A stretch of 64,000 nucleotides of DNA, from the NCBI GenBank assembly GCA_001566295.1, contig KQ964262.1, positions 496,001 to 560,000 of the forward strand. Reading direction: 5' to 3'. Source of the DNA: Microdochium bolleyi. Taxonomy: Eukaryota > Ascomycota > Sordariomycetes > Xylariales > Microdochiaceae. Below the pieces are notes generated by a model that had not been told where the DNA came from, searched no databases, and worked only from the letters and a program-made list of their open reading frames with translations. The position numbers were made by a program, and so were the translations under genes. Numbering within the stretch: the stretch's first letter is position 1; each line of letters starts with the position of its first letter. Positions 42,380 through 53,162 of this stretch are shown here, one piece after another.

Positions 42380-43945
42380 TCAGTACTTGAACAGCCTCAC
42401 CGGCTCGCCGCCCTGCTCGCGGATGATCCGCCGGTTCCTGATCCCGTAGTACACCCTGAGCAGGCCGCAGCCCACCGCGACCATGAGCAGCAGCGCGGCA
42501 TTTGTCCAGTGGCCCGTCGGATACCCCTTCTTGGCCTCCTCGGCCTTGTAGATCCAGACACCCGCGATCTGGCCCGTCGCGCCGCCGAGCCCGACGTTGA
42601 GCGCGATAGCGAGCCCCACGGCCGCGGTGCCGTACGTGTTGCTCGACAGCCACCCCAGCAGGGGCGGGATGCACGCGAACGCGCCCGACGCCGCGACGAT
42701 CAGACACCCGTAGCGCGCGGCGTACGCGTCGACGGGCAGCGCCGCGGAGCCGATGAAGCCCGCGGCCCCGACGGTCGCCAGGGCCGCCGAGTGCACGCCG
42801 CGCATGTTGGTCCGGTCGGCGGACCAGGCGGTCAGGACCTGCACGACGTAGGCGACGGCGTAGGGCGGGACGGTCATGAGCTGCGCGCGGAGGTCGGCAA
42901 AGCCCAAGCCTGCAGTGATGGAAGGAGTGAATAGCGAGAGGGAGCTGAAGGGCACCGAGATGCCAAAGTAGACGACGTAGTGGCCCCAGAGGCGCCAGTC
43001 GGTGAGCACGGCGCGGGCGTCGGGCCAGGTCATCCCGCCGTGGTGACCCTTGCTTCCTTCGAGGGCGAGGCGGGCGATGGCGACCTCCCGCTCCCGTGGA
43101 GAGAGCCAGTGCGCGTCCTCGGGCCAGTCGGGCAGGATGAACCAGACCGCGAAGGCGGAGAGGCAGGACGGGATGCCTTCGAGGATGAAGAGCCAACGCC
43201 AGGCGGAGAGACCGCCGACCTGGTTCATGTGGCCGATGCCGAAGGCGATGGCGCCGCCGAAGGCTGTTCAAGTTATTGCAATCCCGTCGTTAGTAAAGGT
43301 GGCTCCTGTCGAGCAAAAGGCAGGGATAGAGGGAGGGGGTGTGGGGTTTTGGAAAGAGGACTCACCGCCAGCAAGCGTCGCAGATGCGAGAATGAGGGCG
43401 ACGCGGATGCTGCGCTCGTCCGTCTTGTACCAGAAGGTCAAGTAGTACACCAGCCCCGGGAACAGCCCGGCCTCGAAGACACCGAGCAGGAAGCGCACGG
43501 CCGTGACGCCCGCCGCATTGTGCACGCCGCCCAGCGCAATCGTCAGGGCGCCCCACGAGAACATGAGCATCGCGATCCACCGCGACGGGCGCAGCCTCTT
43601 GAGGAGGATGTTCGAGGGGGCCTCGAAGGCGCCGTACGCGACGAGGAAGACCATCAGCGCGATGATGTACTCGTAGTTGGTCATGCCGGTCTCGGTCATG
43701 AGGTCGTTGCGCGTGTCGGCGTTCAGGATCTTGGCGTTGCCGATGTTGGAGCGGTCGAGGTAGCACAGGAAGTAGATGGCCGCAGACAGCGGGACGATGC
43801 GCTTGTCCTGCTTCCATCGGACCGCGCGCTGCTCGTCGGCCGTCGCCCCGATCGCGGCGAGGGCGTCATGGCCGCCTGCGCTGGGGATGGCGGCGACGGC
43901 GGCCTCGTCGTCGTGGCTGCTGGAGTCGTGCTTGACTTCTGCCAT
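42380..43945 (-). CDS. MFS permease, anion:cation symporter (nicotinate/Tna1-like) family, 2 exons
   Basis: A 487-residue permease of the ACS group. Exon 1 is 43945..43366 and exon 2 is 43263..42380; the 102-nt intron (GTGAGT ... TTGAACAG) keeps frame. Family marks are AIYFLCYLDRSNIGNAKIL in TM1, AYGAFEAPSNILLKRLRPS, GVFEAGLFPGLVYYLTFWY, ERSIRVALILASATLAG, GLSAWRWLFILEGI, and the late QIAGVWIYKAEEAKKGYPTGH region, which is very typical of the high-affinity nicotinic acid transporter (Tna1) type. About 12 helices are visible. The cytosolic head of about 50 residues is polar. The intron number (one against seven and ten in the other two permeases of the window) shows the three are not recent local duplicates. 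The substrate is inferred only as a small carboxylate. Confidence 0.9.
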
Positions 43946-44723
43946 GGTGCTGCTCGCTCGTGGGCGATGGCTTGGCCTGCCAAGGTGGTGGCGTGGACTA
44001 AGCTTTTCGGGGGGCTCGGGAAAGGCTGGAGGCGCGAAAGATGAAACTTGGCGGGAGAAGACCCTGACGTTCGGGGACAAAACAACTGCGCAGGCGCCCC
44101 TTTTATCGGAGCCCCAAGAACCCGAACCCTGCGGAGAAACAGACAATTACTCCGACTGACAAGCCCGGGACCCCGCCCCAAGCCAATGCAAGAATCGAAC
44201 TATTCTCTCCCGCCTCCACTGCGGAAGGCCGGGCATGCAATTTCATTCGCTAGACATCCGACGGGCTGGTCCTGTGTGCGGGGCATGGGGAGCACGGAGA
44301 TGATCGCTTGCCCACTTCGTCCGCGACGAAGTAACGGTCTGGGGGTTCTAACTTCGACATAGTTTAGGGTTTGCAGCCTGCACGGTCAGGGAAGCCGAGC
44401 TATCCGCCCGGTCAGTTCGTGGGCAAGTACTCATTGTTTGACGAGTTACAGAACTCAGGGTGGGTCAATACATGTTAACATCATTTATAGCGCAGCGGTA
44501 TGGCGAGAGTCATGCCCGGCGCCTCGAAGGGGGCTGCATGGAGACCTACAGGGCCAGCAAGGTGTTAGGAGAACTTGGAGGATTCAAACACTTAAAAGCC
44601 AAGTCTAAGTTGTTTTCACGAAACTGCCTCACGAGTTTCAGATACAAGAGGATCTAGATTATTACAAACGACGAGTAGAAAACAATTGACATGCAATATC
44701 GTACAGTTCCAATCCCTGTCCTT
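43946..44723. other. Intergenic, nothing recognised
   Basis: Promoter of the MFS gene (minus) and 3' space of the next SDR gene (minus). No gene seen. Confidence 0.5.
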
Positions 44724-45704
44724 TCACTGGAACTTCTCAAACTTTGCCTTCTCCTCCGCGTCACCACCTGCGCAGTAGTCCACAGTCCACGTCCACAGGT
44801 CATCCTGCTTAGCCTGATCGTGGCTATCAACACTCGACTTGGCCTCCTTCCCACTCTCGAAATACTTGCCCGACACGCCCTCCATCTCCCCACCCACCGC
44901 AAGCATCGCCATATTCGCGCCGGACTCGGCCGGGGTGTGCACATTCGTCGAGCCCATCACCCACCGCAGCAGCGGGAGCAGGTGCGGCAGCACCCTGGAC
45001 CACAGGAACCGCTCTACGCCGCTCGCCTCGCGCGCGAGACCCGTGCCCGGCATCAGACCGGGACACATCGTGGTCGCTGTCATGGCCGTACCGTGCGCGC
45101 TGTTGTGCGCCGCGAGCCGGCGGTGCAGGGCGTACGTCCAGAGCACGTTGCACAGCTTGGCGCTCGTGTAGCGCGCGCGGCCGGGGATGTCGACCTTGTC
45201 GCGCGGCGGGAACGCCAGGTCCGCGGCCGAGTTGTACTCCGCCGGGGGCATGCCGGTCTTCTGGGCCGGGTCGTGGGTCCCGCTGGCCGTCGTGACGATC
45301 CGGGCGTCGGCAGCGAGGGTCGGGGCGAGGAGGTGGAAGAGTAGCGCGTGGCCGAGATGGGTGATGGCAAAGGTCTTCTCGACGCCCTCGGGGGTGAGCG
45401 TGAGGGCGCCGGGGAACTGTAGGGCGGCATTGAGGACGAGGGCTTTGACGGGCGGGAGGGAGGTGTCAGCCAGCCAGGACTTGGCGAAGGCGCGGACGTT
45501 GGAAGGGTCGGAGAGGTCGAGATGCTGGAAGCGGGTGTTTTTCTGGTTGTTCGCGCGGTTGATGGAGTCTGCGGCGTGGTCTTTGTCGGAGCGGGAGGCA
45601 ATGACAACGAGGTAGTCAGGCCGCTGCCTGGCGATGGCGAGGGCGGTCTCGTAGCCGAGGCCGACAGTGCCGCCGGTGACAATGACGGAGCCTTTGTATG
45701 CCAT
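44724..45704 (-). CDS. Short-chain dehydrogenase/reductase, retinol-dehydrogenase/WWOX-like subgroup
   Basis: A single-exon gene for a 326-residue NADP(H)-type SDR. The cofactor motif VTGGTVGLGYE (TGxxxGxG) starts at residue 10, followed by an Arg/Ser-Arg pair in IASRSDKD that favours NADP, DLSDPSNV for the adenine pocket, LVLNAAL in place of NNAG, IVTTASGTHD with the catalytic Ser, and YTSAKLCNVLW with the YxxxK pair. The long C-terminal segment with MCPGLMPGTGLAR is typical of the retinol dehydrogenase, WWOX and protochlorophyllide-reductase-like subgroup. The start MAYKGSVIVTGG is chosen; the frame continues upstream for 47 codons of Pro/Ser-rich leader that lacks family likeness. The substrate is unknown. 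A TATAAG element lies about 165 bases upstream. Confidence 0.88.
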   Translation of the reverse strand: MAYKGSVIVTGGTVGLGYETALAIARQRPDYLVVIASRSDKDHAADSINRANNQKNTRFQHLDLSDPSNVRAFAKSWLADTSLPPVKALVLNAALQFPGALTLTPEGVEKTFAITHLGHALLFHLLAPTLAADARIVTTASGTHDPAQKTGMPPAEYNSAADLAFPPRDKVDIPGRARYTSAKLCNVLWTYALHRRLAAHNSAHGTAMTATTMCPGLMPGTGLAREASGVERFLWSRVLPHLLPLLRWVMGSTNVHTPAESGANMAMLAVGGEMEGVSGKYFESGKEAKSSVDSHDQAKQDDLWTWTVDYCAGGDAEEKAKFEKFQ

Positions 45705-46243
45705 GGCTGGGAGTGCAGGTCTCGAGCTCTGGTGTGGAATGGGAGGAACGAATATTGTGAGTTGTAGGAGAAGATTGGGCGATCTGGTGTTGGGTGTCGT
45801 GATGGAAGATGCGTGTCTTGATAGAGAGACCACTCTTGGGAACACGACCAGGAGAGCCGAGAGCTGGGCTTATATGCATTGCTGCTTAGCCGGGCAGCGC
45901 CGCCCATCCATCTGAGACTACCTGTATCTTGGGAGACCGATGCGATATGTCCGTAAATACCGCCATGGACGAGCCTCTGGATCTTGCTGATGCTCTGGAG
46001 CCCTAGGAGTCCCGCGTCACGATCGTGCACGCTAGCCCCAAAGAGGATGCCAGTCGGGCCTTGGCACCGCCCTGTCAGGACAGCAGTCGGAAAAGCGGGG
46101 CCCATCCAGTGGGTCCCGTCGGCCGCTCCTTCCTGCACCTTCCCGCGGGCGGTCGTCACGACTCACCACATGCGCCCTTAACTCCGGCCGTCGACAGCTC
46201 CCTTCATGCACAATCTGCATCTGCAATCCTCCTAACACTTCCG
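45705..46243. other. Divergent intergenic region
   Basis: Shared upstream space of the SDR (minus) and the DUF3468-type gene (plus). A TATAAG (minus strand) lies at 45869-45874. Nothing else recognised. Confidence 0.5.
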
Positions 46244-48201
46244 ATGGAGGACGCCTTCATCGTGTCCACCACCCTCGCGGGCATCAAGCCCGCTGGCGAT
46301 TCCCGGCGCCTCATCCGGCGCCACGTTATGAAGGGCAAGAACACAAAGACCACCAAGGCCAGGAAAGCCCCAGCTGCCTGCTTGACGACCATGAAGAGGC
46401 CCGTCACGACCATGGACCTGGCCACCATGGGCTTCCCAGCCAACCTTGAGCCCTACATGCTTGAGCTCATTACAAGATGTAAGCTCTGAACAATGGTCGA
46501 CCTCAACTGCCTGCGCTCACACCATCTGACAGTCTTCGTCATCGTCGAGGAGACTGGCTCGCCCCTCTTCCGCTGCACGGAAAAAGGCTCGCCCAATAAC
46601 CCCTACGACTTGATCTACAACGACCTCGCGCACCTCCACATTATCCTCTTCATGGCACAGACCTATTTCGACAGCAAAAAGGTCCCCCACCAGACCCAGT
46701 CCGAGAGAGCCCTGTGGCCGGCCCACCACCAGCGCCTCAGCCACCGCGCCCTCCTGCACATGAACAAGGCCATCGAGCATCTCCAGCGCAAGCTCGCCGC
46801 CCCAGACCTGGCGACCTCGCTGTCGGTCATCTTCGTCGTCCTGTGTCTTGGCACGACCGCCCAAAGCATCGGGGATCTGGTCCTTGCGGGGAAGCACCTG
46901 CGAGGGATGCACCAAATCATCGACTCGAGAGGTGGCATACACTCGCTCGACTCGTACCCACTGGTGAAACTCAAGTGCTGCCGGCAAGTCAGGTTCCCGC
47001 GCGTATCCTTCCAAGGATCGCTTGCCCTTGCACAAGACGCTGACCCCTGCTGGCATGCCGTCTGTCTAGATTTGACATTAGCATGTCCCTCAAGACCGGC
47101 AGTCAGCCCATACTCAATACCCAAATATCCTGGAAAGCCCAGCTCGCCGATCCAGGCAGTCTGCTGGGTCTCAGGTCCGACCGCCACTCTCCTTGCAACG
47201 GCAACAGGTCCTCAGAGACACCACTTCACATGTTCACCGACGTGAAGTCTCCACCCGACGCACGGTTGGTCAATGTCTGGAGCGACCTAAGCGGCATCTG
47301 CCGTTCCTTCAACCTTGCCCTACAGACAGGCTGCAAGGTTGACACACTCCTCAGCACCAACATCCTGGTGTCGATCATGTACCGACTTCAGTGTCTTGAG
47401 GGTGCATATCAACGTGAAGATCGTCCTTCGCCTGCTCATCTTGCAAGTTTCTCCAAAACGGAAGCCAGGTCCTCATCATCATCACCATCATTGCCATTCC
47501 AAGCTCATAGGAAGCACTCGGACTCAAGTAGAAGGCCACATTTTCAAGCCACATTGCGTGGCGACAAAAAGCAGCCGCAGCGAGAACAGCACCACGAACT
47601 CGCCCGCCTGGCCATGCTGGCTTTCGCGACAATGATCTTCTTTGAGCCGCACGGCATCGAGACCGAGTACACGGTGCTGTCCCAGCAGTTCTCCTCCTCC
47701 ATCCTCGATGCATGTGATCGACTTGAAATAGTCGCACCGGCGGCAGCAACTCCATGTGATAAATGCGGCCATTCGAACGAGCCAACAGACAATAATGAGC
47801 CCACTAGCGTTACGTCCTCCGATGCGGAGACGCTTGGGTTCCACCTATGGATCGTGTACATCGCCTGTACCTCCCTTTTCTCGAACCCCACCGACGATAA
47901 GAACGCCGCGCTCACTCGCTGGCTGCACGAGCGGCAGCTGCACCTTAGGCGCTTCCTGGGGCTGAAGACGTGGGTTCATACGAGGCAGGTGCTCAAGTCC
48001 TTCCTATGGGTAGATGCGGTTAACGACAACCCGGGCAAGATGTTCTACGACACCAAGATCTCGGAAGTTGCCAGTGGGCAGGGCATATTTGTGGCTGGCC
48101 CTGGGGTCAGTCGGTTGATGCACACTGATCTTGCGCTCGGTACTCGTGTCGGGCAGCTGAGCACAACCCAGGAAAGAGGAGATAGCTGCGGCGAACCGTA
48201 A
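46244..48201 (+). CDS. Fungal regulator-like protein of the DUF3468 type without zinc cluster, 3 exons
   Basis: A predicted 605-residue protein. Exons are 46244..46478, 46533..46983 and 47070..48201. The N-terminus reads FIVSTTLAGIKPAGDSRRLIRRHVMKGKN, a pattern typical of fungal proteins annotated as transcription-factor-like with a DUF3468/Fungal_trans_2 body but no Zn2Cys6 cluster. FPANLEPYMLELITRFF and RFDISMSLKTGSQPIL follow as further marks. The second intron appears to be GC-AG (donor GCAAGT at 46984), since only this junction joins KCC to RFDISMS in frame. The first intron is GT-AG of 54 nt. A His/Ser-rich low-complexity loop lies in the middle, and the C-terminus has WIVYIACTSLF and a Trp-rich helical part. 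Role in the nucleus is inferred from relatives; DNA binding is not shown by any visible motif. Confidence 0.7.
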
Positions 48202-49300
48202 CACGAGCGAATGCCTGTCCCAGCTTGCATAAAGCCCGCTGGGTACTTGATCCACAGTGTGGGATCGGCAGATCATGCCAGCATGGGCGCACGACGTGGA
48301 TTGTTGTGCAGAGAAGCTCCTTTGTTTGGATATACTTGCGGGGACATCTCGAAGAAGTATCTGTGGCACCCTCACCGGTATTGTGAAGACCCCCTCGACA
48401 CGCGATAGTGACTGAAGGGATCTACTGCACTGTCCATCAAAGTCTGCCCCGAGTCCTAGAGGCCATGCCGCCTAATCCTGCGCTTTACAGAAATGTCCGG
48501 GGCATGCTCAACGCCACCAACCACGACCTAGCAAGGACCTGATAGGGCCTGATAGGACCTGTCACTTTCGCGTGACCGGCCTCGTGTTCCGGAGGCGCCT
48601 TTCTTCCGCCAATGGCCTGCAGAGCATCACTGCCAAGTATGATCGACGGCAGTTATCATTTTGTCATCACGGTGAGCCTCTCGGGGGGGTTCGGGTGAGA
48701 GTCTCAGCAGCCCCTGTGAGCTGAGATCCAGACACGTGATTCTTTTCTTTTTCGCAAACCACATCTCAACTGGGGCACTTATCATACGGGGAATGCCTTG
48801 TGCTCAATCAATGCACCCTCTACATGTCTTTTCATAGAAGCCGCAATGGCCTCGAGGGACCCAACAGTCTAGAGCTGTGTTGGAATCGGAATAACAAAGC
48901 TTCATCACTCGGTAACAGCCCCATCAATCACCGCAGTTGCCTTGGGCAGGAGTAAAGCATGGATGATGGACCGACACGTCATTATCCGGGACATCTTCAC
49001 AATGCATGTTGATGTTGGCCTTGTCCTTGTCACGCGGGACCGCTTAGCACGTATTACTCGTCAGCACGTCGAGTTAGTCTGCAGCACTGGCGGCCAGCCC
49101 GCCCACAGGAGGTGAGGCGCAACTGACTCGCGCGGAATTGGATCCTCTTGCTGAGTAATCCAGGGCCGCGGAGCCTCGAGCCCTTCAGCCTCTCCGTTGA
49201 CGATTAAGCCTCTGACATCCTTGACGTGGATCCCATCGTCTTCAAATGGCACCTTCTGTCTCCGCAACATCCACACCATCACCACCTACCACAACATGCC
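48202..49300. other. 1.1-kb intergenic region with a short decamer repeat
   Basis: No gene. A short tandem pattern (GGACCTGATAGGGCCTGATA followed by GGACCTG) occurs at about 48534-48560. The right end is the promoter and leader of the next Zn2Cys6 gene. Confidence 0.5.
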
Positions 49301-51406
49301 ATGATGCTACCAACACCAGCGCCGAGCACCGCGAGGAGGAAAGGAGGCCCGCGATCGCGCACAGGATGCAGCAGGTGCCGGTAAGTTGCCTCCACTTCGC
49401 CCCATAGCTGCACGTCCCGAGCTGAGCATCCCGACCACGCTAGGCAACGGCGCATCAAGTGCGACGAGACGAGGCCATCTTGCTTGCGCTGCCTCAAGGG
49501 CAGTTTGACATGCACAGGCTACTTGCCACCCCCGTGTGACTCTTCAGACTCAGACGTCCAGGCCAGCACCTCGCTCGCTCTCACCACGGCGAGCGGCGAG
49601 GGCATCAAGTCGTACGCCATCCCGTTCCGTGTGCCGGGCAGCCAGCTGGAGCGGCAGCTGCTGCACCACTTTTGCGTCGAGGCAGCGGAAGATCTCTCGG
49701 GCTACCTGGTTTCTGATTTCTGGTTGCGGACGGTCCTCCGCCGGAGCCAGGATGAGATTGCGGTCCGCCAGGCCGTTGTCGCCTTGAGCAGCCTGCATCG
49801 GGCTTACAAATGCGGCGACGGGGGCAAATGCGGCGAGAGCAGCACTTCTTCCCCCATATCGAGAGAAGATGCCTTTGCCGAAACGAGGATCTTGTACAAC
49901 AAAGGCCTGCGATCGCTGCGCAAACAGCTCCGGAATTACAGCAACCTCCCCGCCGGCAAGGACACTGCCGATGCGAGCAACAAGGACGGCGACAACCCCC
50001 CTCGGCGCGACGAGAAGCGCCAGTCGCTGGTCGTGCCCCTGATCTGCTGTGCCATCTTCCACTACTATGAGGCCGTGCGGGGCAACCTCAACGCCGCGTT
50101 GCAGCACGTGGTCGCGGGCCGGGCGATGCTCGACATGGAACAGAAGAGCTTATCCCCATTGCACAACGGCAGCGGTGAGGACATGGCCGATCTCGCGCTA
50201 CTGGCGGTCATGTTCGCCCGGTTCCAGGTTCAAGCGGTCACCTTTGATCAGGTTAGATATTCCCAGCTGCTGTGTGGTCTCGGAGGAGGCCAGGACGATC
50301 GCTCTCAGTTGTCGCCAAGCGCGGGAGCAGGAGGAGGAAGAGGAAGGGCCATTATCATATGCCACGACAGGCTACTCAACGACGCGCCCTTGTCCCCACT
50401 GTGCTCACTGGAGCACGCTCAGCAGCGCGTGACCGGGCTCCAGGGCCAGGTGCTTCAGTTCCTAAGCTCCAACGTTTTGTACTCCAATTGGCCCGCGGAT
50501 AGCCTCCCGAACGAGGTCAGGAACGGCAAGATGCGCCTGCAGGCAGCCTTCGAGAGCTGGGGCGTGCAATTTGCAGCCATTCTCACCGCATGGGGTTACG
50601 ACACACCGCCGTCGTCGCCAACCCCATCGTCGGGGTCGACGGAGGAGGTGGTGCGAGATCTCACGTACGACAACAACACGCGGCGTCATCACTGCTCTGG
50701 CAATCTTCATCCCCACAAAAGCACGCTGGAGCCCGCCAGCATGGCGAGTGCTGTACGTTTTGCAGTCTCCACCGGTGATGTCGCGTTCGGAGCGTTATAC
50801 GTACAGTACTATATCTTCTACCTGCTGCTCAACTCCAGCCTGCCCATGGACAACAGTATTTTGAACGTGCCAATCGCGACCGCAGGCAGCCACCACGCCG
50901 ACTCGTCACCACAGACATCCGTGCAGATCATCGTTGACATCGTCGAGATGATCATGTATGGGGTCATCCACGAAAGTCCTACCAGCTCCTCGGACCAGCA
51001 GCAAACACAGAAAGCCACCCAGAGGAGCCGGGCTGTGAGGAGAGGCTGGGCCCCGTTTAGATCCGCCGAGGTCGCTCTCGTACCGCACCTCATCCGGATC
51101 CTCGACCGCTGCAGCGATGCGCACACCGTGCAGCGGGCTGTCCGGGTCCTGGAGGTCTCAGCTCGGCGCAAGGGCCTCTACGACTTGCGCGTCCCAGCGA
51201 CTGTCGCGAAGCACGCCCTCGTGCTGCAGCAGAAATTAGAGCAAGAGCACTGCCCTACGGGATATCCTGACGATGACAATGATAACGATGATGGCGATGT
51301 TGGGAGGGCCCGGGGAGACGCGCGCGAGGCTTCTGAATGGGCGATCATTAGTTGCGGTGAGCGGAATGCGGTGGCCGGAGATGTTGATAGTGCCGGGAGC
51401 ACTTAG
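49301..51406 (+). CDS. Zn2Cys6 transcription factor with DUF3468-type domain, 2 exons
   Basis: A 680-residue nuclear regulator. Exons are 49301..49380 and 49444..51406; the 63-nt GT-AG intron splits the zinc cluster after Cys 26. Cysteines 23, 26, 33, 40, 43 and 50 follow CX2CX6CX6CX2CX6C, with the basic stretch RQRRIK inside and an Arg/Lys-rich head before it. After a short linker the body begins with IPFRVPGSQLERQLLHHF, DLSGYLVSDFWLRTVLRRS and AVRQAVVALSSLHRAYK, the usual start of the DUF3468/Fungal_trans_2 domain. The C-terminus is acidic (DDDNDNDDGD) and may act in activation. Two tandem Met codons at 49301 and 49304 begin the only frame that feeds the cluster. Targets are unknown; the nearest genes are the DUF3468-type protein upstream and a Cys-rich secreted protein downstream. 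Confidence 0.88.
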
Positions 51407-52235
51407 TTATCGAGACAAATGGCTGCGTGTCTCCGGAACGGTGCAGACTTGGCTGAACCCAAGTGGCCCACGTGGACAAAGGAGAATGAGGGGCCACGGG
51501 AACGTTTGGGAGAGCAGTCGCTAACTTCTACACAGTGGCGTTGGGCAACGGCGCAGGAGTCATCCTTGGCTGATTGGACCATTTGGTCACTCACGTAACA
51601 AATTCATAGGTGAGCCATAGCATTTGCAAGTTCTTTATAGGAGGTGGCGATTTTGCACACGATTGAAACTAAGTCCGCTCAGTAGAGGCTGACATCGTTT
51701 TGGAAAGACGGCTCATGGCCATGCTCCCTCGTGGCTTCCCCGTTTCAAGGCGTAGGTGCTTTCATGGACAGCGTTGAGCGCGATGCCACTAATCCGCCTT
51801 TGACAGCCGAGAGCAAATAAACAATCGAGCATGGGGTTAAGCATTTCGTCGGGCTCGTTCCGGGGGGCAGCAGCTATGCTCGCTGTGCAACTCCACAGCT
51901 ATCAGCACTCACTTGGGGCCCCTTCGCAGTCAGCCTCGTGACCTTTGCCAACGACGCGCAAAGCTGATTGAGGGATGGGGATTGTGGCTTTGCCATAAAA
52001 TACTACACCGGGATGCGATATCAGGCAAAGGGAGGGGTCCCTGGCGGATGCATTGTAAGCTGAGGAGAGTCCCCGGGGGGTCATGGTTTACATACCTGCT
52101 CGCACGCATGATAATGAATCCCAGGTCATCGCCTCAGGGTTACCTTCCTCACATCCTTGGAACACCACCTCGATTACCTATCATTACACATTATTCAAGA
52201 CCTGAAACCTCTACCAAGCACTGCGAGTTCGAGAT
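51407..52235. other. Intergenic, nothing recognised
   Basis: No gene or repeat noticed. The right end is the promoter of the Cys-rich protein gene. Confidence 0.5.
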
Positions 52236-52755
52236 ATGCTTCTCCCACACTCCCTGGGCGCCGCGGCCAGCGCCATGCTCTTGGCAACTCAAGTCCTCGG
52301 CGCTGCAGTTCCCACCGCCGACTTCAACGCAACGACACCGGCAACACTCGAGTCCTGGGGCGTCAGCGCCCCCGCGGCAGAAGCCGGCGGCGAGATGTCC
52401 GTCATGTCTGGCTGCAACCAGCGGTCGTGCCCGGGCCACCAGCCAGAGGGCTGGGATCTCATCCAGAGCTACAGCTCGTACTTCTCCAAGGTGGGCATCC
52501 GCTTCGACCGGTGCGGCCAGTGCTCCAGCTTGGTCATTGGCTACCGGGGGAACGGCTGCATCAAGTTCAGCAATTGCGAGTGGAACCAGGCGCTGGAGAT
52601 TTGCGTCGGCACGGGCAACATATGCGCGCGCATTGGTATGGTCCCGGGGGTAAAGTCTGTTACTCCTTCGCGAGGACGGTGGCTGCTTCGACCAGGATGG
52701 ATTTGCGCCTACGCTGGTGCTGTACAACCCGTCCAAAGTTCCTTGTACATGGTGA
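52236..52755 (+). CDS. Small secreted Cys-rich protein; 3' reading frame uncertain
   Basis: A predicted secreted protein with signal peptide MLLPHSLGAAASAMLLATQVLG and several Cys in the mature part (SGCNQRSCPGH, RCGQCSSL, NGCIKFSNCEW, EICVGTGNICARI), a pattern of small apoplastic proteins or candidate effectors. The 3' end is difficult. If the first frame is kept it stops at 52811 with a tail of unlikely composition. A spliced model 52236..52649 plus 52696..52755 (46-nt GT-AG intron) gives 157 residues ending in LYNPSKVPCTW. However, the supposed intron itself reads like coding sequence (GGKVCYSFAR in one frame, EDGGCFDQ in the next), so the locus may instead carry two single-base frameshifts at about 52635-52640 and 52672-52680. 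Both views end at the same stop. No domain family was recognised. Confidence 0.55.
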
Positions 52756-53162
52756 GGCTGGAAGGGGAGCCGCACTGTCATCTAAGGATTCGCAAGGGTG
52801 GCAGGGGTTGAAGCGCACACATGTAGCCAACAGTCGGATACAGGCATTACTTGGTGGGCGAGAGGGAAAGGAAGGTGGAGAAGGACAAAATCGGTGGTAC
52901 ATTACGTTAGATCAAAGGAATATTCAAAATCAATGGCAGAGCTACTAGACCGAGGAAAAGAAAAAGACACTCTGCGAGACGTCAGTCACGCCGGCAAACT
53001 GTCTCACATCTCCCCTGCAGTGCGATCACTTGATTTGTATATTTTCGATTTCACGATGGGGAATAACAACGAGAGCCACAAGCTGCTATAATAGCTTTCC
53101 AAAATCATGTAGTGGTGATGACGACGCATCCATCCCATCTTCAGTTCCTTCGCCCACCGCCC
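52756..53162. other. Intergenic, nothing recognised
   Basis: Convergent 3' space between the Cys-rich protein gene and the flavin oxidoreductase gene. Confidence 0.55.
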
